A stretch of DNA of 64,000 bases, from the NCBI GenBank assembly GCA_964020085.1, contig CAXHUQ010000736.1, forward strand, positions 104,201-168,200, written 5' to 3'. The DNA comes from Micromussa lordhowensis (lineage: Eukaryota; Cnidaria; Anthozoa; Scleractinia; Lobophylliidae). The translations under genes and the position numbers were made by a program. The notes under the pieces were generated by a model that did not search any database, was not told the origin of the DNA, and was given only the letters and a program-made list of their open reading frames with translations. This document shows positions 1 to 10,602 of the stretch, piece after piece (within the stretch, counting starts at the first letter, position 1; the number at the start of each line of letters is the position of its first letter).

Positions 1-282
1 AGCGGAGCAGTCTTTGTCTACGAACTTTACAGGAACGGATTTCTTGCTACCAGTGAGTTTTATGCAGAAGGTATCGATCATCCATCTTTTTACAGCCTCT
101 TAGAAACCTATCCGAATTTTAGAGACCTTAAACGGAAACTTAGAAGCTTTCATCGTTACAGACACTTTGCGCGAACGTACAGCTATCCATCTGGTAGAGT
201 CAAATTTTCAAGGGTACGAGCTGCAGCGTTTTGGGATTATTTTCAACCTCCGGAATCCCTTGATTATCCAGATTGGTGGTAA
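1..282 (+). CDS. Hypothetical protein, C-terminal part (paralogue of 40333-40797)
   Basis: An open frame enters from the left edge and ends at TAA 280-282, giving about 93 residues. The translation has a tyrosine/phenylalanine-rich tract (VYELYRNG), a basic stretch (LKRKLRSFHRYRHF) and YPSGRVKFSRVRAA followed by an aromatic tail ending in DWW. The same pattern (YELYRNGYL, YHRYRAF, YPSGRVKFSKVKAA) occurs at 40.5-40.8 kb, so this is the end of a family member whose start lies outside the window. Homology continues past the stop: a segment on 'gatgtctgtcaac' near 530 recurs near 40848. This copy has no internal stop, unlike the other. I do not recognise the domain. Confidence 0.5.
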   Translation, partial: SGAVFVYELYRNGFLATSEFYAEGIDHPSFYSLLETYPNFRDLKRKLRSFHRYRHFARTYSYPSGRVKFSRVRAAAFWDYFQPPESLDYPDWW

Positions 283-1589
283 TTTCACTGTTGCGTTTTT
301 CTTTATTTCAATTCTTTTTTGGTTAGTTTTTGGGCTTTTGACAAGCTTGTGGTTTCTAATCAATGCAGAGACGTCTGTTATCTGTCCTGTATTTGGCCGG
401 AAACCTCAGCTTAAAAAAGCTCATTCTCAAAAGAAAAGGTTGTTCAAACAATGTTTGGTTCAAGTTTGTTTGAAAAATCTTACTTTTGTGTGTTAACAGT
501 CAGGTACGCCGTTTTTCTACCATAACAGAGATGTCTGTCAACTGTCCTGTGTGGTTGGAAAACTCGGCTTAAAATATGTCAGTCCAACAAAAATAACAAT
601 TAAAAGATAATATTGTAGATTCTTGTAGTATAAACGATATAAGATTTTGTTTGACAAGGATAACGGAAAGATTTATATATCAAGGTGTAAATTTTGTTTC
701 TGTTGCGTGTCGGTTTTGTTAGCTTGCAGTGACGAAAAGTTGTTCAAGCATGTTATTTTTCCATAATTACAATGTACGGTCAACTCTCTCTTAACGGACA
801 CCTCTATATAACGGACAGCTGGTGTCGGTCCCTGTGTGCCGTTTTTGAGTCATTTTTCTGTAACATAACTCTCTACTGATAAGCCGGACACCTCTCTATA
901 ACGGGCAGTTGGGGCCGGTCCCGATCTCTCTTTTGTGGGTATACAATGCAGTTCTAAAGGCAAGCAATACAATATACAATACAGTTAGGCAAGCAGTTTT
1001 TTTAACACAACAGAGATGTGTCCTGTATATGGCGGGGCAAATTCTGCTTTGTATATTCGTTTAGTTTTAAACATTTTCTTTGACGATCTTGATATAGATA
1101 TTGTTTGACATGGAAAATTATACGGGTTAGTGTTAGATATAGACGTTTATACAAATGGATAATTTATAGTTATGGTTACTGTACCGTTGTTAAGTTGTTA
1201 ATAAACGTTCTGTTAGCTGGAAAAATACACTGACGTGTTTTTTTGTTCTTAATTAATCCCTCACTTGAGAGAAGGGGAGAACCTCACCCAGTTGCAACCG
1301 CCCCAAGGGGGTGGGGGGTGGAGGTACTCGCAGAATACTTGACGGGGAGTCCTACGGAGCTTGATATTGCGAACCCAAAAAAAATACATGAGCCTGCAAT
1401 TTTAAGCCCCCCAAAATTACCTGGCACGGACATTTCCGCCGTTGCATATTCCGCGGCATGCACCGGGAAATACAATGTATTCCACGGAAGTTTCCCGGTA
1501 TTCACCACGGCCTACAAGTTTTCCCGCCAAAAGCCTGACAGCGAGCGGCGCCATTTTTTATTCAGCACAGTATTGATTTTGCGTACGAT
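283..1589. other. Non-coding stretch with repeat debris
   Basis: No convincing gene. It holds 3' flank of the partial gene, a pogo-like fragment at 775-930, and AT-rich sequence. Reading frames at 1243-1593 (plus) and 1284-1508 (minus) overlap one another and show no domain or splice context. Confidence 0.5.
775..930 (+). repeat. Pogo/Tigger-like repeat fragment with two sub-repeats
   Basis: GTCAACTCTCTCTTAACGGA begins a unit reading on through cctctatataacggacagc, ggtgtcggtccc. A second diverged unit follows about 90 bp later (aactctctactgataagcc). A related sequence stands at 9983-10085. The tip resembles the terminal repeat of the element at 8644-8818, so all three probably belong to one dispersed family. 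Confidence 0.45.
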
Positions 1590-1593
1590 TTAA

Positions 1594-1947
1594 GGCCAAG
1601 TAAAAAAATACAAATGTTTCTCGTCCGGATTTCTATAAAAAAGAGAGTGGGCGGGCGCTTGTTATTGTTATTTATTATTTCCGATTGATGCTTTTCTTAC
1701 ACAATTGAATGCTTTCTTTAGGGAAAACTTGAAGTTTTTAGGTCAAATGTTAATCAAATGAAACGTTAGATCTTGATTTAACACAAGTTTGTGTTATTGA
1801 CTTATCCACTGCGCACCTATCGTACCAAGGATTTAAAAATTTTAGCCCGAGTTCCAGTTAAAACGCACAAACGTTACTAATAACAAATAATAATAAAAAA
1901 TGAGGCGGGCGGGGACGAGAAACATTAGTTTTTTTTTTTACTTGGCC
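1594..1947. mobile_element. MITE with about 33-bp terminal inverted repeats and TTAA target duplication
   Basis: The left tip GGCCAAGTAAAAAAA and the right tip (reverse complement) GGCCAAGTAAAAAAA agree for about 33 bp, continuing through aatgtttctcgtcc. TTAA lies directly outside both tips, at 1590-1593 and 1948-1951. The 354-bp interior has no coding frame. TTAA duplications are known for piggyBac and Kolobok transposons, so this is probably a non-autonomous relative of one of them; the parent is not visible here. Confidence 0.8.
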
Positions 1948-1986
1948 TTAACGAGATAATTACTTCGAATTCAAAATTAATCTACT

Positions 1987-2345
1987 TGCATTCTACTTGT
2001 CCATTGGTACGATTCGTACGATTGGTACCAATGGAATATCATTCATTCCAATGGTATTCCATTGGTGAAATGCATATCATCACGGGCACTTAGAATATTT
2101 TCTTCGGCTCCAGGCTGCGAGGGGGTGCATTCTACTTGTCCATTGGTACGATTGGTACCAATGGAATATCATTCTTTCCAATGGTATTCCATTGGTGAAA
2201 TGCATATCATTACGGGCACTTAGAATATTTTCTTCGGCTTGAGGCCGTGAGGTGGTGCATTCTACTTGTCCATTGGTACGATTGGTACCAATGGAATATC
2301 ATTCATCCCAATGGTATTCCATTGGTGAAATGCATGTCATTACGG
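1987..2345. repeat. Three tandem units of about 130 bp, rich in short palindromes
   Basis: Units start with TGCATTCTACTTGTCCATTG at 1987, 2126 and 2256. The first carries nine extra bases (attcgtacg). Each contains mirrored CCATTGG/CCAATGG pairs around ggtacgattggtacc and again around a gaatatcattcattcc core, so each could form two hairpins. A similar CCATTGG cluster recurs near 3890-3915. Confidence 0.8.
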
Positions 2346-3815
2346 GTTCGCGCGCTTTGAGAACGAAAAATATACTTTGTATTTAGCGTGTGTTTGCGCT
2401 CGCACTCTTTAGTTTAAGAACGAAGAATATACATTGTATTTAGCGTGTCTGTTTGCGCTCCCACGCTTTAAGAACGAAGAATATACATCGTATTAAGCGT
2501 GTGTTTGGCTCGCACGATTTAAGAACGAAGAATATACATTGCATTTAGCATGTGTTTGGGCTCGCACGCTTTAAGAACCGTGAAGAATATACATTGTATT
2601 CAGCGTGTGTTTGCGCTCGCACGCTCTAAGAACGAGGAATGTACATCGTATTAAGCGAGTGTTTGGGCTCGCAAGCTTTAAGAACAAAGAATATACATCC
2701 TATTCAGCGTGTGTTTGGGCTCGCACGCTTTAAGAACGAAGAACATACATCGTATTCAGCGTGTGTTTTGGCTCGCACTCTTTAAGAACAAAGAATATAC
2801 ATTGTATTTACAGTGTAGCGCGTGTTTGGGTTCGCACTCTGTAAGAACGAAGAATATACATTGTATTTAGCGTGTGTTTGGGCTCGCAGCTGGCTCGCAC
2901 TCTGTAAGAACCAATAATATTATACGTATTCAGCGTGTGTTTGCGCTCGCACACTTTACGAACGAAGAATATACATTGTATTTAGCGTGTGTTTGGGCTC
3001 GCACACTTGAAGAACGAAAAATATATATTATATATAGCATGTGTTTGAGCTCACACTCTTTAAGGACGAAGAATATACATTGTATTTACTGGTGTTCGCG
3101 CTCGCACGCTTTAAGAACGCACGCTTTAAGAACGAAGAATATACATTGTATTTAGCGTGTGTTTGGGCTCGCACGCTTTAATTAAGAACCATGAAGACTA
3201 TACATTGTATTTAGCGTGTGTTTGGCCTCGCACGCTTTAAGAACGAAGAATATACACTGTATTCAGCGTGTGTTTGCGCTCGCACGCTTTAAGAACGAAG
3301 AATATACATGGTATTCAGCGTGTGTTTGCATTGTTTACGCTCGCACCCTTTAAGAACGAAGAATATACACTGTATTCAGCGCGTGTTTTGGCTCGCACGC
3401 TTTAAGAACGAAGAATATACACTGTATTCAGCGTGTGTTTGCGCTCGCACGCTTTAAGAACGAAGAATATACATCGTATTCAGCGTGTGTTTGCGCTCAA
3501 ACACTTTTAGAACGAGGAATATACATTGTATTTAGCGTGTGCTTGCGCTCGCACGCTTTAAGAACGAAGAATATACATTGCATTCAGCGTGTGTTTGGCC
3601 TCGCACGCTTTAAGAACGAAGAATATACACTGTATTCAGCGTGTGTTTGCGCTCGCACGCTTTAAGAACGAAGAATATACATGGTATTCAGCGTGTGTTT
3701 GCAGTGTTTACGCTGGCACCCTTTAAGAACGAAGAATATACACTGTATTCAATTCAGCGTGTGTTTTGGCTCGCACGCTTTAAGAACGAAGAATATACAC
3801 TGTATTCAGCCTATT
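2345..3815. repeat. Minisatellite of about 52-bp units, about 28 copies
   Basis: The unit reads AGCGTGTGTTTGCGCTCGCA then cgctttaagaacgaagaata then tacactgtattc. Copies differ by substitutions and small indels. Because 52 is not a multiple of three, successive units rotate through all frames, which explains overlapping open frames here with the repeated peptide RFKNEEYTLYSA. The block 3225-3400 is repeated almost exactly at 3600-3790 (shared variants: atggtattc, a gtttacgctcgcaccc insertion), a higher-order duplication of about seven units. Confidence 0.9.
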
Positions 3816-4557
3816 TACGCACGGCCGTCAGGTGTTAATATATGCAGTTTACAAATAGAGCACCGATCGGCTGCCTCCTTTTCCATTGGTGCCATTGGTA
3901 CCAATGGTTCCATTGGTGAGGATTTTTTGACGATTGGTATCTGTTTGTGTGTATTGGACATGTGTGATTTTTCGACCACGGCTAGGCGGGTTACCTCACC
4001 TACCTGGGGTCCCCCACCTCCATGTAAACAGGCCCTTAGAGAAACAGCGATGGAAAAATAAGAAACGATAGAAGAAGAAAACAGCTAGAGACTTGTGTCA
4101 CGTTCATTCAAAACTAATGTTTTGAAGCAAGAATTCTCAACAAGAAGCAGCAGTAAGCAGTAATCTTTATTTGAGCACGTTCAATTCATCAGCAATTAAA
4201 AATACATATTTAACAATACACTACGCTAAAATTATTTAAAAAAATTCAAACTATAACTGTATAACTAAAAGCTGTTTTCCGTGAATGCCGTGCGTTCGAT
4301 TTGAATTTGAAAGGAATAATTCTCAAGGGCATCATCACATGGTCTACAATGGGACAACAAACAAACAAAGCTTAAGAGGTCTATTTATCTTAACTGATTG
4401 TACCTCAAAGTTGCTGTTTTTATTGACGTGTACTTGTAATTATCCATCAGGCAGTGTCCAAGTTACACCAGGCCCTCCAACAAAGGTGGCAGCTCGCAAT
4501 TCAACAGTCATATTCCATTGGTAATTTCCTATCTTTCTGTATACAACAACACCGCAG
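3816..4557. other. Stretch between the minisatellite and the nuclease-SET gene
   Basis: It contains CCATTGG palindromes near 3890 and AT-rich sequence. Upstream exons of the following gene could be here, but no ATG with a matching donor was convincing. Confidence 0.3.
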
Positions 4558-5745
4558 ATTAACAATCCTTCCAGAAGGTGATCGTCGTCGTGGAAGACCA
4601 AGGGTAGCTTCTCTTCTCGATGTTCTAGACGGAATTGAAGGCTTCACCTCCGCCTCCAACTTACAAGATCAGTTATTATTATTTCAGACGGTATGCCATT
4701 TCCCTCTGCTTATGTATGTGAACGAGCCTCTATCACATCTGGTCATTGGTGAGGTACGGACAGCTGTAGAAAATCTAACTGACAGAATACATCGTCAATG
4801 TGAAGTTCCACAAAATATCCACCATGCACACATCAAAGGAAGTCATTTCTCGTCCACAGTGTCAGACACCCAGAGTCCCCCACTGTCGGCTCCCATCAAT
4901 TATCACACAGTAACACCCAATGATGGCGATGGACTTGTAACCAACATCAATGCAAGCCAGAGAGATCCCCTTCATGGCGCCGTCCATGTACGTTTTAATG
5001 GTATTGATGCTCCTGAATTGTCAGCTATACATTTTTACAAAACAAATGACCTTGACCATGTCTTTGTCAAGCGAATTGGGCATTTAAGTCTGTGCGCTGT
5101 ACACTTTTTTCTCCGACTGTTTGTACTTGAAGGAACTGCTGAACTATGTGAAGAGCTTGTTCGTGAAGACTTTGAACAGCCTGATGATGTGTATGGTCGC
5201 CCACTAAAGGAATACTGGTTTAGATTTCCATCTGCGAGTGTAACCCGAAACGAGCAAAATTTCATTGATTATTTAGTAACACTGGTTCACGGGAAAGCAG
5301 AAGCACGTGAGCGATTTATGTCACCATTTCACATCTCAGCAGCAAGCTCTTCAAAGCCCTTTCTAATCTCACTTAATGCACTACTAGTCATCACTGGGTT
5401 TTGTCATGTTTTCACCAAGTACTGTCAAGATAATCGCCTACTCGCCCTGCAGGCAGTTGCCAAAGACAACAAATTGGGTCCCCTCTGGTGTGGTCCGACA
5501 CGTAATTATATTTACGGTGCCCAGAGTAACACCTCTGAAGATGCTGTCCTAAATCACTTCACAAATACTACAGCTTCAAATGGCACATCAAGTTACTACA
5601 CCGAGAAAATCCTGCCATGGCATGAAAGGAAAGCCACTAAACAATTGTGCTCTGCCAAAACAACACGATCACAGGCGCTTGAAAACCTGACAAAACCCTT
5701 GGTTCAGAAAGAACCCTACAGTGGAATGTACATCGACATCACCAC
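4558..5745 (+). CDS. Exon with staphylococcal-nuclease-like (SNase/TNase) domain
   Basis: An open frame of more than 390 codons runs to the donor caccac|GTAAGT after 5745. A possible acceptor (aacaccgcag) precedes 4558; the frame extends upstream without an ATG, so the true start is unknown. About 115 residues in, DGDG then VRFNGIDAPEL match the SNase pattern DGD...RLxGIDAPE, and DVYGRPLKEYWF downstream matches the block holding the third catalytic residue (YGR). The two catalytic arginines, the glutamate and the aspartates are therefore present, so the domain could be an active phosphodiesterase for DNA or RNA. A long insert separates the blocks. The next exon joins in phase and encodes a SET domain. 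No signal peptide or membrane segment is visible. Confidence 0.65.
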
Positions 5746-6357
5746 GTAAGTAATTGAAAATATACTGTACTAGTGAACTTATTGCAAAAAATTGTGCTTC
5801 AAGACCTGCAAATGTTTGTTTTTTCCACTTAATTTAAAAAACAACATTTGACAACAGATTTATGTTGGGATATAATTTATTATTCAACACTAGCTCAACT
5901 TCTTGATCACTGAAGCACATTATCAGTTGCAAAAAGTTAAAAACATGTTTGTCTTTTATCAAATTAAAAGAATTTGAAATGATATTTTTAAAACTAGTTG
6001 TTTTAGCATAAGGGATATTGGTGTTTATTATGTTTTGCATCGGAGTATCAAAACTGTACAACTTCTATAGTGAATATTCCACCGAAATTGGTCTCAGTTT
6101 TGCAATCTCAGTTGACAAAGCTCAGTCAAAGAACACTAAATCCACTTATTTAAATGTTTGTTTACGATGACACAATCAGTAATATAAATATAAATGCTTA
6201 AGGTTTAATTATACTTCTAAACTACTTGGATAAATATTTTAATTAAAAAAGGAACAGTATACATTCCGTTCTTTGAGTTTTTCATGAGAAGTTTTCAACT
6301 GAGACTGTAAAACTGCTTTCTAGCATAAAATTTTGTGCCTTATTTTACCCATCCCAG
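5746..6357 (+). other. Intron between nuclease and SET exons
   Basis: Donor GTAAGT at 5746 and acceptor ttttacccatcccag ending at 6357. Exon phases match: two bases of a codon before, one after. The 612-bp interior is AT-rich without a gene. Confidence 0.65.
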
Positions 6358-6929
6358 GTCACCTGTTGGAAGTCAGATGCCTTACAATAAAACACCGTCT
6401 GGAGAGGCCTATTTGTATGTATCGAAAAGTAGAGTTGTTGGTGTAGGAAATGCAGACACTGGTTTGGGCCTGTTTACATATGAAGACATACCCAAAAATA
6501 CATATGTGTGTTCTTATGCACCTACAGCAAGTCTGAAGTCCACTACCCAAGATGGCGACTATGCAATGCAACTAACTGTAGCTGGTGAACGCATTTCAGT
6601 AATGGGAAAGAAAACCCCAATGAAATTGGCTTGGGAATCTTTGCGAATGATGGCTCCTTTCCTCTTAGCCTGGTTCCTGAGAAATTTTCTCGGCTTGTTT
6701 CTGCTAGAGTGAACTGTGAGTTCTCAAAACGAGACAATGAAGTGTGGATTAAGACAACAAGAGATGTCAAGAAAAAGGAAGAGCTCCTTGTCTGTTATTC
6801 ATCGAATGGTTCTTATTGGAACTCCCTTTTTAACCACAATCAAATCCGAGAAATCAAGGAAGCCCTTTTAAGGTGTGGACCAACTCTAAGAGATGCTGAA
6901 ATGGCATATTCCAGTCTAGACATTTCGAG
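6358..6929 (+). pseudogene. SET-domain exon with a one-base frameshift
   Basis: The first half (frame 2) has the SET N-terminal pattern, TGLGLFTYEDIPKNTYV followed by a tyrosine. The second half (frame 1) has GLGIFANDGSF, ARVNCEF and TRDVKKKEELLVCYS, ending in SYW, which matches the SET C-terminal block (I..GEEL...Y). The frames meet at about 6597-6602, where one base appears to be missing (cagtaatggg). The canonical NHxCxPN motif is replaced by ANDGSF and ARVNCEF, as in divergent PRDM-like SET proteins. A donor gag|GTAACC follows 6929, so more exons may exist; a candidate short terminal exon starts near 7028 after catcccag. The expected activity is lysine methylation, but the break may abolish it. 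Confidence 0.6.
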
Positions 6930-8643
6930 GTAACCAAAACAACTTATTTGTCATTAAACATGCCTATCATTATCAATTATTAGAGCAATAATATTGTGGA
7001 CATCAGCCACTACACACATCCCAGGAAGATTTTCATTATGGATCGGTCTGCCATATAATAAAACATGCATCCAAGATTTATTTTTGACATATGATGTTAA
7101 ATTTATCTTTGCTCTTATAATTGATAGCTATCAATTAAGGTAATATGAAATAAGCATACTGATATGTGTAATTATGTGAGGTGAAAAATATTTTTCCTCG
7201 TGTTCCCTTGTCCTGCGAATAAAAGTTTACAATAAGATCTAAAAAACTGGGTATTTCTGTTAACATTGATATCGATTCAGAGAAAACAAGTGTTTTGCTC
7301 AGTTTTTGCGTCATTAACTGAGAACTGATTATATGTGAGCTTATGATAAAATTATCTAAAAAATCTTTGCTTACCTGAAGTCAGGGTCGACACGTGTGTC
7401 CAACCTTCCCCTTCGTTGTGAACTCGGCTACTCGTTCTGATCTCGAAGCAGCATAATGATCATTATGGGTATGGTTTTAGATTTTTCACTAGAAATACTG
7501 GTGAAAATTCCGTTTCGAGCTTCTCCGAAGACCGCCATCGCCGCCATATTGAATACGAAGTGTCATGGTAACGATGGTAACGGGGTTGAATATGCGTACA
7601 AGTGGTCAGCGTTCCGCACTAAAGAAACACATCTGTCATGTATGATTGTCACGCATTGGAAATCCAATATGGCGAATGCTTTGAGAGAAATCCAATGGAA
7701 AATCGTGGAAAATTGCTCTCGCAATTTTTCAAGTTCATTCATTGGGTTTTTGTTCAAAGACAGACTGTGCGCTCGTAGTGTGTTCTGTTATAGTACTGAT
7801 GTTTTTCTTTCTCGTTTCCAGCCTGTAAAATATTTCATTCGAATCATGTTTGTGTTGGAAGCGTCGTCCAGGCTTCTTCTCAGAAAGGAGGTCGGGTAAG
7901 ATTTCATTATGCTTTGAATATTTATTTGAACTTCCTCTTACATTCTTCTCAAGTAATGCACCTGTGAATCTCTATGTGTATGAATGTAATGGATATGAAA
8001 CTATGAATTCTTTCTCTGTATAGATTGTAATGTTGCTTTGAGTCCTTGTTTCTTCTTGGTAAATATGTTGTATTAGTATTTTTTTCGTAATTCAGTTTAG
8101 ATTTTAAACCAACCTTTTTTATTTGATCAATCTAGACTCTGTAAATATCTGCTGTTGTGTTCTGTTTGTTCTGAGTTGGAAAACAACCACTGTTGAATGA
8201 AATGATGGTGAGTGAAATGATAATTTGAACAATAAGATAGTTGTTAATATATGTGAATGTATTTTAACAAATTGTCATTATTGTATTTAAGTAAATTCTC
8301 AGCTCAGAATACTGCATTTCTAGCCTTCTGATTGCTTAAAAAACTCCGAATATTAGCCAATACATGTATTCGGAGTTTGCCTTATATGGAAATTGAACAA
8401 GCTTTGTGTTTACAATACATTGTATTGCTCGACGAAATCGCTGGTCAGACTAAAACTTCGCACAATGAATGAAATGTTCAGCTTTGCTATAACTTTGGAT
8501 CTTCTCGTTGACCAACATCGCTTGACATGATTTTTTGCGGCTAAGTATCAGGCGATATTCCACGCGATTTCGCAGGATAATTGTTAAATATCCAACGCGC
8601 GCTCACGGAATAATTGTTATATATTTCTGCATAATATTTAATA
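6930..8643. other. Promoter-like region with possible divergent non-coding exons
   Basis: On the minus strand GACTTCAG|GTAAGCAA (about 7373) looks like the end of a 5' exon beginning near 7480. On the plus strand gaggtcgg|GTAAGA (7898) ends an open frame starting at 7456. Between them are CpG-rich sequence and ATGGTAACGATGGTAAC, an RFX/X-box-like pair near 7564-7580. This arrangement would suit a bidirectional promoter, but no downstream coding exon was found on either side. A small hairpin (aactccgaata/tattcggagtt) is at 8341-8377. Confidence 0.25.
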
Positions 8644-8818
8644 CAGTCAACTCTCGCCTTTCGAATACCCAGCAATTACAGACTTTCGCTATTACGGACA
8701 AAACTTAGATTCCCGGCAATAGAGGTTTGACTGGAAATGACTCCCGGTGTTACGGACTCTGGCTATTACAGACGCAAAACAAGGTCCCCAGGGTGTCTGC
8801 TATAATGACAGTTGACTG
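8644..8818. mobile_element. Pogo/Tigger-like MITE, TA target
   Basis: The tips CAGTCAACTCTC and GACAGTTGACTG are inverted repeats, and each is bordered by TA (8642-8643, 8819-8820). Pogo and other Tc1/mariner relatives duplicate TA. The 175-bp interior holds repeated 'attacggac/ttacggactc' motifs and no frame. Confidence 0.7.
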
Positions 8819-10083
8819 TATCAAGTTCATTAGTGTTCTTAAAGTTCTAAAGTTATTATTATTATTATTATGGATGCACTGAAAAACTTTTACATGCAGC
8901 CATAAATCTGATCGATTTCCCATTTTGTATTGGAATCCACTGGTTTAAATTTTTCAGTATTTCCTTCTTAAATAAAGATTCTAACCTGAAAAAAGTTCAA
9001 AATGCCATAACAAGTATAACTGTGAACTTGCAATTTTGCAGTGACTAAAAGTCCCCAGATTTTTGCAACAAATGGGCATTTTGTACTACATAGTTCAGAA
9101 AAAAACTCCCACTTTTAAATTTACTAAGATTAAGACCATAATCTTTTGCTGCTGGATTGTCCAATTTAATAGACCAATTCTTTTCTAAAAATATTGTGTT
9201 CTTAGATCTATTCCTAATACATTTCTGGTGTTTTTTAATTTGATAATATGAAATCTGAAACACTCTTTGAATAAGTCAATATTTTTAAATTATGAAGGCC
9301 AAACCCTAAATAAATATATCGTAAATTTATGAACTCCAAACTTCTCAGCAAATATATCATAAATTTATGTAGTAATATCACTCCTTGAAAAAGGTCTATA
9401 CTCTCCCTGGAATGAAGTGCCTTATATTGTTTTCTCGTTTATTCCAGAAACTGTAAACTTGAAAAAGGTCTATACTCTCCCTGGAATGAAGTGCCTTATA
9501 TTGTTTTCTCGTTTATTCCAGAAACTGTAAATATGTTGTTGTGTTTTATTGCTTTGACTTTAACAACACCAATTTTCAATGGAAATTGGTAAGTATTTAG
9601 TTGAACTGAAATTATTATTTTTTCCTTAAGAGGTTCTCAAACTTACATGGCATAGCCAGAACAAAACCTAGATGACTTTGATGGTCTTGAAACGGCTAGC
9701 AACAAGAACTGATCATAATTACACCGTCATAAATATCATGCATAGCACTAAAAAGAAGGGTTGCTGGGAGTCCATTGAGTTTCAAATGCTTTAGCAGTCG
9801 CTGCTTCCTTACGTTTGTTCGTTCTTTTATCTGTCACAGGTCGAGGCGGTTGGCGGAACCCAGCGGTCGGGCTTGATGCTTGGCAAGGAAACCTGCAGTC
9901 TCTTCGTCGGACGGTAAAACGAGAACCCGGGCGAATTGAGGTGAATTCTTAATGAATCATTTAGCGACTTTATCATTATTAAGTCAACTATATCTTTTCG
10001 GGAACCTCTATAGGACGGACACCTGATGTAGGTCCCTGCCGTTTTTCAGTCATTTCACTGTTACTAAACTCTCTATAAGACGG
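8819..10083. other. Intergenic stretch
   Basis: No gene seen. It holds an (att)n tract near 8855, a perfect 74-bp tandem duplication at 9384-9531 and another pogo-like fragment at 9983-10083. Confidence 0.5.
9384..9531. repeat. Perfect tandem duplication, 2 x 74 bp
   Basis: The sequence starting CTTGAAAAAGGTCTATACTC at 9384 is repeated without visible change from 9458, with no spacer. This suggests a very recent duplication or an assembly artefact. Confidence 0.9.
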
Positions 10084-10602
10084 AGGTCTCGGTAAAACAG
10101 GCTTCTATTCAAAAAGACTGTTAAACTCTCACTAACGTTGCTTGGTGGCAACAGTGGAGCACTCAGAAAACACTCTAGCCACTACGCTTAGCGCCACAGG
10201 TCTCGGTAAAACAGGCTTCTATTCAAAAAGACTGTTAAACTCTCACTAACGTTGCTTGGTGGCAACAGTGGAGCACTCAGAAAACACTCTAGCCGCTACG
10301 CTTAGCGCCACAGGTCTCGGTAAAACAGGCTTCTATTCAAAAAGACTGTTAAACTCTCACTAACGTTGCTTGGTGGCAACAGTGGAGCACTCAGAAAACG
10401 CTCTAGCCGCTACGCTTAGCGCCACAGGTCTCGGTAAAACAGGCTTCTATTCAAAAAGACTGTTAAACTCTCACTAACGTTGCTTGGTGGCAACAGTGGG
10501 ACACTCAGAAAACACTCTAGTCGCTACGCTTAGCGCCACAGGTCTCAGTAAAACAGGCTTCTATTCAAAAAGACTGTTAAACTCTCACTAACGTTGCTTG
10601 GT
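10084..10602. repeat. Tandem array, 114-bp unit, about 4.5 copies
   Basis: Units starting AGGTCTCGGTAAAACAGGCT lie at 10084, 10198, 10312, 10426 and 10540, exactly 114 bp apart. The fifth is cut after gttgcttggt. Units differ by only a few bases (cactctagccac/cgctctagccgc). No open frame spans the array. Confidence 0.95.

Noticed and set aside
1243..1593. 116-codon plus-strand frame
   Set aside because: It overlaps a 74-codon antisense frame, lacks domain features and ends inside the TTAA target of the MITE.
2345..3815. CRISPR-like array of direct repeats
   Set aside because: The units are contiguous with no unique spacers, and the surroundings are eukaryotic.
2874..4061. Overlapping plus-strand frames with a repeated RFKNEEYTLYSA peptide
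   Set aside because: They are a by-product of the 52-bp minisatellite, whose unit length rotates all three frames; no start context, splice sites or domain.
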